Source: Symsagittifera roscoffensis (Eukaryota > Xenacoelomorpha > Acoela > Convolutidae). Taken from it: a DNA stretch of 64,000 nucleotides. The first letter of the stretch is position 1; each line of letters begins with the position of its first letter. Location of the stretch: assembly GCF_963678635.1 (NCBI RefSeq), contig NC_087066.1, positions 43,049,682 through 43,113,681 of the forward strand, written 5' to 3'. Made by a program: the position numbers and the translations under genes. The notes under the pieces are model-generated. The model searched no databases. It had not been told where the DNA came from and was given only the letters and a program-made list of their open reading frames with translations. This document shows, one piece after another, positions 11,878 through 19,996 of the stretch.

Positions 11878-13437
11878 CCCATCCGGGTTTTACAGAGTTT
11901 TTTAGAACAGTTCTTCTGTAATTCAAGGGTGGATGATGGACGTTGGTATTTGGCGAACATCATAATTTTCTTCCGCTTCTTCTTGTGACAACGACTGAGT
12001 CTTTGCAACAAAATCAATTCTGATTTCAGAATGGTTGGCTATGTCAGGTTTTTCTGTTCTTCGTGGAGAACTTCTTTTGTGTCTGATCTAGCTTGGGAAT
12101 GGCGTGGAGATTGTGCGTGGAGGGGATGCCTGGTTACTCGGATCTGTACGTACACTTGGGTCATCGAGGTGGTCATTGGTCTGATTCAATGAAGTCCTTT
12201 TCTGCGAGGTCAAGTCGTACTCTAAATCCTTTGAGTTGTGATTGTGAGCGGCATATCGATTGTAGTTGGTCATTCTCTCTCGAGTGTAGTGGGGTCGTCT
12301 TGTCTTTTGATGTTCGTCCTTGGTGTTGTATTCTGATCTATATATTGCATCATGTGATTTTACATTTTATAAAACTTTTATTAGTTTAATATTTTTTAAT
12401 AATGATTTTAGTTAGTTGTTTTCACAAAAGCTTTTTGTTTTAGTTCGGTTATTTTGAAGAGTTACTCACCCTTGAGTAGCTCTTATTAAAAATAAAGGTG
12501 TGGTCACAAAGCGTGGATGTAGCGCGGTGGGTTAGGCCGGCTATAGAGCATGCTCAGGACGTCCTTTCCTGGTGGGTTAGGCCAGGTGTGGGAGTATGAT
12601 TTCATGCGGTTTTTGTGAGGGGTCCTGTTATGTGACAACGTTTTATGTTGGGTTTGTTGTGGTTTTACTTATGTCTTGTTGGTTATGTACTTTTTCCAAA
12701 AAGCAAATTGTTTGTGGTATGGGTTTGTCTTTCGACTTTTTTGTGTTTTATTATCTCTTTCTAAGACTTTGTAATAGTCTTCAAAAGAATAAATTATCCA
12801 GTTTTAAACTGGGTTAATCCGGTTTGGGTACCGTTGGTTTCCTTTTCTTAGTCATGCTGTTATTCTATGATTTGTGGTATTTAGTAAGCTGCGTTGGTTA
12901 GTTTTGTTTAGTATATGATTCCTTTCCAACCGGGTTAAAGGAAAGTTTGAAACATGTTATTATATGTTAGAGTTGTTGAGTGTGAAAACTTGAAACTGAA
13001 ATTCATTATTTTAAACAATTCTTCGTGGGCGAGCTGTGCGAGTGTGGATAGAATTTCTGTGCGAATGAATGAAAATATCAAAAGGTTAGTACTGCAATTG
13101 CATTTTATTAATTTACTGCATAGAATTTGGAAATTTACTGCTAGTTATGGGGGAATTTTAAGATACAAATTTTCATCATAATTCGATTTACTGCTGTTGG
13201 GGGAAAATTTATAAATTAATTTACTGCATTGGTATTATATTTATTTAATTGTTGGTGCAAAAGTTTTAATAGGGTCTTAAACAGTTTTGAAGAAGTTTGC
13301 TATTTTTTATTTTTCTTTTGTGAATTTTTCAGATGATCTAGGATGAAGGCTAAAAATCTAAAGAAAACATGAATAAAGAATGGTGAGTTTTTAATATTTT
13401 AATTAGTTAGTGATATCATTTAATTCATACTTACCTG
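11878..13437 (-). other. Long 3' region of the retroelement
   Basis: About 1.56 kb between the 599-aa ORF and the 3' LTR. On the minus strand it keeps the A/C-rich composition of the coding part, but no long frame is present apart from the 92-codon one at 12088-12366. It may be a 3' untranslated region with regulatory or packaging function. Confidence 0.5.
12088..12366 (-). CDS. Small hydrophilic, charged ORF near the 3' LTR
   Basis: The frame is open for 92 codons (12366 to the stop at 12088), with an ATG at 12273 that would give 61 residues. Upstream of the ATG it is rich in Lys, Arg and His (KDEHQKTRRPHYTRER). After it, it is rich in Asn, Asp, Ser and Pro. Its position just before the 3' LTR and its basic stretch recall small spliced regulatory proteins of complex retroviruses, but the length is short and there is no homology evidence. 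Confidence 0.25.
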   Translation of the reverse strand, partial: NVKSHDAIYRSEYNTKDEHQKTRRPHYTRERMTNYNRYAAHNHNSKDLEYDLTSQKRTSLNQTNDHLDDPSVRTDPSNQASPPRTISTPFPS

Positions 13438-15237
13438 TTAGTCGTCGGGGAAAAAACCGTGGGGGAAGATGTCGTGAATTAGTTCTGAAGTTGTTAGTAG
13501 TTTAGCTAGAATTCGGATGATATTTTTAGTCTGAAGTAGTGGCCAAAGCAATTGAAGTGCCTTAATAGTGGTTAGTTCTTCAGTGCCTACTGCAAACTCA
13601 TAAGGTGTGTTTTGGATTAAGTTATATAATTTGTGGTTAAATCTCGTGTTGTGGATGAATTCTAAAATGGGGATTTCTATAGGCTGTACAAACTCGTGCG
13701 GGATAAGGAAGGGTCGGGATTCTTCGGCGTTGAAGGTCTTGGTGATGGGACAGAAAATGTACATTTGGGTTATGGGGTCATAATTACGAAGAATACCATG
13801 AAGGTTAGTGTCTTTAATACAATATGTGAAATTTAGGAAATACGGTGAAGTGTATTTTGAATTGATGAATTGGAAACGATGGTGTGGTTGTCTAGAGGGT
13901 GTGTGGAGGTCAAAGTGATTTTGGATGAAACGATAGTAACTGTATGTATGTGTTTGTTTAGTTCGCAACATAATATCGTGTGAGCAGTGTAAATCTCTTT
14001 CGTGTGGTGCAAGGAAATGAAAGGTTAGTGAAAAGATTTGGAAGCGTTCTTTAAAACTTTCGTATGCCTGTGTGTTTGTTAGTGCTTCTGAAATAATGTG
14101 ATCAAACTTTCGATCGAAGATGTTTAGTGTAAATACATATGGTGTCTTGATGAAAAATTTCTCGGTGATTTGTGGATTAGCGAAGCGATCTTCGTCTAAG
14201 AATTGATCTTGGTTAGCTCTAATGATGTTGTGATCGTAGTATTCTAGCGTATATTCATTAGCTCTAGGTGCAGTGTGTATTTTTAGTGATTTTTTATATC
14301 CTACGTAAGTAAACTGTCTAGCGGTTAGTGGTGTAGTTAGTCGATATAGCATGTCTTTGTTTCGTTCTATATCGATGGAAGTGTTGGATAAAGGTAAGCA
14401 AAGAGGGTTAGTGAAATGATAGTATGAGGTCCAAGAGAGAGTGGGCATTAAAACGTATTCATCTACAAAGTTGCGTGTTTCGTTAGCGTCGTGAGGGGTG
14501 TTTAAAGTGTATTGTGGAAATGAGGGTAAAGTGATAGCTAAAAATTCTTTAGTGTTAGTATGTTGGGGGTGGTTGATGTATTCACGGGCTGTTCCTGGTT
14601 TTGCTGGGAAGGGATGGTTGGGGAATTTTCTTTTAAAAGTGCGGTAAGCTCTATTAGTGTTTAGTGAAGATATAGTGGATGTGGATGATGGTGTTAATGA
14701 TTCAGTATAATTTGAAGAGGGTGTAGGGGGATTGGATGGGTCTGTAGTGGAGGAGATTTGGTTTATGGTCGGGGTGTTAAGGTGGTAGGATTGTTGTTGG
14801 AGGGTAATAAAGTTATCTAGCTCTGGGGAGATTCGGGGGGTGTCTGGAGAATGAGATGATTGGTCAGATTGGTATGAGGAGTAGGTTGGGGTAACTTGGG
14901 AAGCATAAGAGGGTGTGGGAGTGATGGGGTCAGGGTTATTGGATAATATGGGTTGAAAAGGGGGTTGAGAAAAATTAGAAGGGTTATGAAAATTATTGGA
15001 TGGAGATGGTTCTGAGTCGGCAAATTCATCGGGGGTTTCAATATTCGGGTTATTTAGCTGTGAGATGGAGTATAAAACTGAAATATGTGAGTTAGTGTCG
15101 GAATTCATGCCTGATGTTACATTGCTAGATGGAAAATCGGGTGGCGGAAAAGCAAAAAGTGGTATGATTGGGATTGGAGAGGTAAGATTGGTTGGATGGG
15201 AATTTGATCGGTGGAGTGATCCAAGTTGGCGGCTCAT
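13438..15237 (-). CDS. 599-aa ORF of unknown function, start overlapping env stop
   Basis: The ATG at 15237 overlaps the env TGA as ATGA, an arrangement that allows termination-reinitiation. Residues 1 to about 205 are low-complexity (Ser, Pro, Thr, Asn) and probably disordered. Residues about 205-599 look folded: rich in Tyr, Phe, His and Leu, with no membrane segment, zinc motif or catalytic signature that I recognise. Such a long conserved-looking frame after env is unusual for a Ty3/gypsy element. The ORF is intact and its base use matches gag-pol, so it is part of the element. It could be a matrix-like, regulatory or host-interaction protein; the sequence does not say. Confidence 0.8.
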   Translation of the reverse strand: MSRQLGSLHRSNSHPTNLTSPIPIIPLFAFPPPDFPSSNVTSGMNSDTNSHISVLYSISQLNNPNIETPDEFADSEPSPSNNFHNPSNFSQPPFQPILSNNPDPITPTPSYASQVTPTYSSYQSDQSSHSPDTPRISPELDNFITLQQQSYHLNTPTINQISSTTDPSNPPTPSSNYTESLTPSSTSTISSLNTNRAYRTFKRKFPNHPFPAKPGTAREYINHPQHTNTKEFLAITLPSFPQYTLNTPHDANETRNFVDEYVLMPTLSWTSYYHFTNPLCLPLSNTSIDIERNKDMLYRLTTPLTARQFTYVGYKKSLKIHTAPRANEYTLEYYDHNIIRANQDQFLDEDRFANPQITEKFFIKTPYVFTLNIFDRKFDHIISEALTNTQAYESFKERFQIFSLTFHFLAPHERDLHCSHDIMLRTKQTHTYSYYRFIQNHFDLHTPSRQPHHRFQFINSKYTSPYFLNFTYCIKDTNLHGILRNYDPITQMYIFCPITKTFNAEESRPFLIPHEFVQPIEIPILEFIHNTRFNHKLYNLIQNTPYEFAVGTEELTTIKALQLLWPLLQTKNIIRILAKLLTTSELIHDIFPHGFFPDD

Positions 15238-17852
15238 CGTGGGCTAAAAAAATGATTATTTTGAGATTGAAAAGCGGTGGTATGGGGTTGTTCAATAATT
15301 TGTTCATAAGTATTATCATCTTGTGATTGATGTGTCATTATATGTTGGACGGGACTTTGCGATGTATTGAGTCGAAAATTTGGATTATGTGTGATTGCTA
15401 AATTTCGAAAATTTCGTGGGACTAGGGATAGTGGATGGTTATTTGGTAGGGGTGGTAATTGTGGTGCCGTTGGCTGTGTATCGACATTGTTATGTTCTTC
15501 GTCGTATGTATTTTGTCGTGTTGTTATTTTTGTGTTATATTCTTTTATTTGTGCGTCTAAAAGAATTTCGTTTATAGATGTGGAAAAAATTCCAAAAAAT
15601 CCTGCAAAGAGTATGCGTGCTACGCTTGCTTGTCTGTTTACTTGTGTGTGTATAGCACATGTGTTGTAGATTCCTTTTAAGAGTGAGAAAAGAAATCCAA
15701 TAAAGTTAAACATTGCGTATAAAATAGTCAATTTTTCTAAGATGTAGTAGGGCCATCCTAGAAAATCGAGGATCTCATTTTTGAGTGTAACAAAGCTAAA
15801 AATGTTGATTGGTGATATATCTTGGGGACGGTATTTTTCGCCGTTTAGATATATATAATCTTTAATGTCTTTAAAATATCCGCTATAGTCTTGCGTGTAG
15901 ATATCGGCAAATCCTGCAGTTTCTGCAAGTTTGCGTAAATTTTGGTCTATTGATTGTCTTTGTATAGTGTCCATTTGTGTAAATAATTCTTGGAATTGTT
16001 GTGTTCTAATGTGATGTTGAATATCTGATTTTGAATAGATTCCTATTGATTGTAAGTCTATATTTGGGTTTCGAGCGATAGCGCGAATGCTTTCTGGTGA
16101 AAATTTTTTGAGTGATTGCATTAATGTGGGATATGGAGTGAGAAGATAATATTTATTTTCATCAGGGTTTAGTTGTACTACATTGTGGCTATTTTCTGAT
16201 CCACATGGGACTGCGGTATCCCAGAAATAGGTTCTTCGTGAAAGTGTATCCACGAAATGTACTTTATTTTTATAAAAGATAGGGATTCTTTTATAACATC
16301 GTTTATCTTCAAAAACGTAGAGTGGTGATACTTTTTTGGTACAAGTATAAAACCATAAGATGTTTCCTTCGTAGTCTAAAAAATTTGATCTATTTCCTGA
16401 TAATAAGTATCCTGCGTAGGGTATTTTTAATACTGCTAGTGCAAGTGATTGTAATATTTGTGTTCGTTCTAATTCGCATAGTTGGTGTAGTGTTTCTAAT
16501 TCGGAGAGTGACATTTCTTGAAAAATGCGGCTAATTGTATAGTCTAGTTTCATATCCAAATGAATATCATAGTGGATATTACCGAAATATGTAGTATTCA
16601 TTAGTGATAATTCTTGTAAGCGTGTGCTTCTGGTGTCATAAGGTTTTAGATGTCCACCAGGTTGTCCGTTGCTTTTTTGAAAATTAACTGGTATATAGGA
16701 TGTTCCTTCGTTTGGAGGATGACCTGTGGCATATGGGTCGATTTTTACTTTTCCAGTGGTCATGTCGAATCCTTTTTCGTATTCAACTAATATTTCAGAG
16801 TATTGTGTTCTGTGAAGTGGATTCCTGTATTTACATGCAAGTTCTGTTTCTTGATATATTTGAAATCGTGTCAATTTATTTTCTATATTGTCTATGTTAC
16901 TAAAATCGGAACTTAGTTTGCGTGATGGATGGACTTGTTCATAAGGAATTGATTGTATGAAATATTTTTCGTGAAATTTTATCATACGAGCGTGTATTTT
17001 TGCTACTTGAAATGTTGTACATGTATCTTCGGGGAACCAAACAATTGTTGCTTGTGTTCTTGTTGTAGGGTCGCAATATCCTTGATCATTTTTACAAGGT
17101 AGTCGGATTCCTTGATAGATCATTGTATTATCAGATAAATCTCGTGTGAGTTGTATTTTTTCGAGTTGTATTTTCCAATCGAAAAACATTATTTCTTGGT
17201 ATCCTTTATTTTTTGTGTCTGCTTTGCAGTTTGATGGGTTATTTATACCAATGTGTGGTATCCAATGTTTATCGTGTAGGTCATAGGTTAATCGTCCGTG
17301 TGCGCCGTTATACGGGTATTTTTCGTCTTGTTTTATATGTCCTTGGTGTCTTTCAAGTTGTGATTGATGTACAGAGTCTGAAAAAACTTGAAAATTAACT
17401 AATTTTCTTTGGGAATTTTTATTTTGTGTGATGTTTAGTCTAAGTAATTCATTTTTACAATCGTCGGGATTGAGATGTAAAAGACGTTCTATATTACTTT
17501 GATAGAATGATTCATGGTCAAGTCGGTTTTTGTTTCCGTTCGAGACTTGTGAACAATGTACTTTCTTTTCGGAAAATGTTGCTGTGAATTTATAACCTGT
17601 AACTGTTGTTGCTCGGGCTTTTGAATAGAGTGTTGCTATTATATCTGTGGTTTCTATAGCTTGTGGTTCTGTTTCACATTGTGATACTTGATTTATTGCA
17701 TATTTATGTAGTGTTTTTTGTTCATTTTCTTCGCAATCGTAATGTGTTACTAATAAATCTTGTGGTCCTGTACGAGGAGAAGGGTTTATGTTTTGATTTG
17801 AGATTACTAGAAAAAGGAGTTGGAGAAAAATTAATAATTTTAGAATATACAT
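15234..17852 (-). CDS. env: Envelope-like membrane glycoprotein (872 aa)
   Basis: ATG at 17852, TGA at 15234. It has a signal peptide of about 18 residues, then a long Cys-containing ectodomain with several N-x-S/T sites. A hydrophobic segment follows at about residues 705-727 and a second at about 741-764, then a polar tail of about 100 residues rich in Pro, Asn and Gln. The layout fits a viral fusion glycoprotein captured by an LTR element. The Cys pattern near the N-terminus (a Cys after HYD, the next after about 20 residues) reminds me of glycoproteins of negative-strand RNA viruses such as chuviruses, but that is impression, not alignment. No clear Arg/Lys-rich furin site was seen. The frame is intact, as expected from the matching LTRs. 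Confidence 0.8.
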   Translation of the reverse strand: MYILKLLIFLQLLFLVISNQNINPSPRTGPQDLLVTHYDCEENEQKTLHKYAINQVSQCETEPQAIETTDIIATLYSKARATTVTGYKFTATFSEKKVHCSQVSNGNKNRLDHESFYQSNIERLLHLNPDDCKNELLRLNITQNKNSQRKLVNFQVFSDSVHQSQLERHQGHIKQDEKYPYNGAHGRLTYDLHDKHWIPHIGINNPSNCKADTKNKGYQEIMFFDWKIQLEKIQLTRDLSDNTMIYQGIRLPCKNDQGYCDPTTRTQATIVWFPEDTCTTFQVAKIHARMIKFHEKYFIQSIPYEQVHPSRKLSSDFSNIDNIENKLTRFQIYQETELACKYRNPLHRTQYSEILVEYEKGFDMTTGKVKIDPYATGHPPNEGTSYIPVNFQKSNGQPGGHLKPYDTRSTRLQELSLMNTTYFGNIHYDIHLDMKLDYTISRIFQEMSLSELETLHQLCELERTQILQSLALAVLKIPYAGYLLSGNRSNFLDYEGNILWFYTCTKKVSPLYVFEDKRCYKRIPIFYKNKVHFVDTLSRRTYFWDTAVPCGSENSHNVVQLNPDENKYYLLTPYPTLMQSLKKFSPESIRAIARNPNIDLQSIGIYSKSDIQHHIRTQQFQELFTQMDTIQRQSIDQNLRKLAETAGFADIYTQDYSGYFKDIKDYIYLNGEKYRPQDISPINIFSFVTLKNEILDFLGWPYYILEKLTILYAMFNFIGFLFSLLKGIYNTCAIHTQVNRQASVARILFAGFFGIFSTSINEILLDAQIKEYNTKITTRQNTYDEEHNNVDTQPTAPQLPPLPNNHPLSLVPRNFRNLAITHNPNFRLNTSQSPVQHIMTHQSQDDNTYEQIIEQPHTTAFQSQNNHFFSPR

Positions 17853-17995
17853 GTGTATGATAATCCTGAGTATGGGTTATAAAATGTAATGTAACCAATT
17901 GTGTTTTTGGTGTATCTGTCGTATTTATATATTACTTCAGTAGTTATAAACGGTGGTGGTAGTGATTGAGCTGTGATGTTAGGTGGATTTAATGG

Positions 17996-18976
17996 CTAGG
18001 GATGTTGTGTAATATTGTTTAATTTAACTGTGATTTCAAACTTTAATTGTAAACTGTTTTGTTGGAGTATTTGAATATTGTGATCACGGATATCGTTGTG
18101 AATATCTTGGCGATATTGTAATCTATTAAGTGCCCAGTTATGAAGGCGGTTACTTTCTTGATGTTGTCCAAATAATGGTGGAGGTGCTGTGAATGTATTC
18201 CAATCTAATCTTAAAGGAATATTTATTGATGATTGTTCTCGATATCTGGCGTCGAGATTATTTGGAAAATTTAAGTTAAAGGGTGGTGGTGAAAACTGGC
18301 TTATTGATGGTGTTGATGGTAGTGATAATGTTTCTGGAAGTGATGAGGATGTTGTTGTATCCGTAGAAATATCTATGGGGTCATTGGCTAAATTTGGTTC
18401 ACCTTGTGTAAATGAATGTGTAGTCCAATATGGCAGTCGTGATGTTAGGTTTGGGGGGTTAAAGGGATTTTCACGTATTTGTTCAGATGTTGGTGTTGAA
18501 CCTAAGTAGTCTGAGGGTAGACTTGAAGTGCTTCGTTGTGAAAAAAGTGTAGGAGTTTCTGGTGTGATACCAGTGGTGTTTTCTGGAGTGGTTTGTGATG
18601 GTGATTGAGGTATCTCGAAATGAACTCGGGGAGTTTGAAAATTTTTATTTCGTCGAGGATGTATAATTTGTCTATTTATTTCTGTTGTGTTTTGGTTTTG
18701 ACTAAGGTTTCGTATTCTACTTAGTTCTTGTGGTAGTGTTGGGTAAAGATTATATGTTGGTTCACTTAGAGATGCTTGTCGTTGAACTGGTTCTAGTGGT
18801 TCAGATAAACGAGCGTGCCGTTCTTCAAAAGTGTATGGATTGTCTTGAAAAGAAATTCGTGTAGATGTTTGAGGATTTTGAGTAGTTGAAGGTGGTGTTG
18901 GATTATCTTGGGATGATGTCGGTGAAGACTGATTCTGTGACTGTTGGGTAGCAATTTTTGATGGATTTTTGAATTG
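17996..18976 (-). CDS. ATG-less 326-codon ORF rich in Pro, Ser, Thr, Gln and Asn
   Basis: I translated this frame base by base: it is open from 18976 to the TAG at 17996 and has no ATG at any codon. Composition is strongly coding-like, with Pro/Ser/Thr/Gln/Asn repeats such as PSQTTPENTTG and TTTSSSLPETLSLPSTPS. The C-terminal ~80 residues look more structured and amphipathic (NRLHNWALNRLQYRQDI). The ORF lies between the hydrophobic ORFs and the envelope-like gene and ends 143 bases before the latter's ATG. In AT-rich DNA 326 open codons are very unlikely by chance. The start could come from splicing to an upstream exon, a non-AUG codon or a spliced leader; an in-frame AG at the CAACAG codon pair near its start could be an acceptor. 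No family recognised. Confidence 0.75.
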   Translation of the reverse strand, partial: QFKNPSKIATQQSQNQSSPTSSQDNPTPPSTTQNPQTSTRISFQDNPYTFEERHARLSEPLEPVQRQASLSEPTYNLYPTLPQELSRIRNLSQNQNTTEINRQIIHPRRNKNFQTPRVHFEIPQSPSQTTPENTTGITPETPTLFSQRSTSSLPSDYLGSTPTSEQIRENPFNPPNLTSRLPYWTTHSFTQGEPNLANDPIDISTDTTTSSSLPETLSLPSTPSISQFSPPPFNLNFPNNLDARYREQSSINIPLRLDWNTFTAPPPLFGQHQESNRLHNWALNRLQYRQDIHNDIRDHNIQILQQNSLQLKFEITVKLNNITQHP

Positions 18977-18981
18977 TTACT

Positions 18982-19170
18982 TTAGTGGGAAGATTTATGT
19001 TTATTATAATATTCTTCCAAAAAAAGAATTAGAAGGACTGTTGCTAGGGCAAATGTGAGGATTGCTTTCTTTATACATTTACAGATGGTCAAAATGAGGG
19101 ATGATAAGAATGCTATGAAAATTACAAATAATAAAAAAATATCGGTTCTACTGAAAATTGTTCGTATCAT
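18982..19170 (-). CDS. Small hydrophobic ORF B (62 aa, two likely membrane segments)
   Basis: ATG at 19170 and TAA at 18982. Two hydrophobic stretches, about residues 10-30 and 35-52, are separated by a short Cys/Lys loop (CKCIKK), and the C-terminus is charged. The stop lies six bases before the open stretch of the ATG-less ORF. A simple frameshift cannot join them, because that frame has its own TAA at 18977-18979. Function unknown. Confidence 0.35.
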   Translation of the reverse strand: MIRTIFSRTDIFLLFVIFIAFLSSLILTICKCIKKAILTFALATVLLILFLEEYYNKHKSSH

Positions 19171-19396
19171 TTAGACAAGTTGTTAAAATCGTACCTGTGG
19201 ATATATTCAAGGGTTTTGGAAAGTTGGAGGAATATTCGAGTATTGTGTAGAAAATTAAAAAAATGTTACAAAAAATGATTAGGATTATTAGAAAAGATTC
19301 AAGTATATCAAAAAGAAATATTATAAAGGCTTCAAGTATTGAAAAAAAATGTTTAAAATTTATAAGTATTTGAGCGACTGTTTGAGAGAAAAGCAT
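19148..19396 (-). CDS. Small hydrophobic ORF A (82 aa, two likely membrane segments)
   Basis: ATG at 19396. The protein is dominated by Phe, Ile and Leu, with a likely membrane segment at about residues 20-55 (possibly two) and a short polar tail. Its last 23 bases overlap the start of ORF B in another frame. Its place between integrase and the glycoprotein gene would suit an accessory membrane protein, but AT-rich DNA readily yields such frames, so this is only a candidate. Confidence 0.35.
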   Translation of the reverse strand: MLFSQTVAQILINFKHFFSILEAFIIFLFDILESFLIILIIFCNIFLIFYTILEYSSNFPKPLNISTGTILTTCLNDTNNFQ

Positions 19397-19996
19397 TTAA
19401 GAAATGATCTCTTGGTCGAATATTTTTTGCTGTTTGAGGCGATTTTCTAGTGTGGTCGAATTATTTATTAGTTTTTTGACAAGTGGGTTGAGTTTTGTAA
19501 AAAATTGTTGGGGGCAATTTTCATGGTGACTGGGAGGTCGTCTTTTTCTTTATTTTTGTTTGTCAAATGATCCGGGGTATGGTGAGATTTTTATACTTTA
19601 GGCTAATTAAAATCTTCATTTTGTTACTTTAGGCTAAGTTATCAAATTTGATTTGGGGGTATTCGTGGTCTGAGTTGGGGAAATATTGTTGATCTTTGGG
19701 TTATTAGATAAGGGAGGGGTACGGTATTATGGTGATATTTATTTTAGTTGTCAACTTGGAGTGGTTTGCTTATTTTTGACCTGGAGGTTGTAAAGTTATA
19801 GTTAGAGATGTGCCTGGAGTTCTAGATTATTCGTCTAATTGATCTTAGTTTGAGTTAGAGAAAGTGGCGGATTGGATGAATCCTATTGGTCTATTTTGAA
19901 CTAGAATTATTGCGTACTTGTGAGCATGTTATTTTGAAAAATCGAAATGAAAAATGTTACGGAGGTTTCAAGATTGTGAAGTATAAAGTCTTAAAA
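19397..19996 (-). other. Spacer between integrase and the small hydrophobic ORFs
   Basis: About 600 bases without a convincing frame on either strand. On the minus strand it probably holds splice acceptors for the downstream genes, since these lie far from the 5' LTR, but none can be assigned. Confidence 0.4.

Noticed and set aside
18982-18990. Ribosomal frameshift joining hydrophobic ORF B to the ATG-less ORF
   Set aside because: The ATG-less frame has its own TAA at 18977-18979 between the two, so a single shift at the ORF B stop does not connect them.
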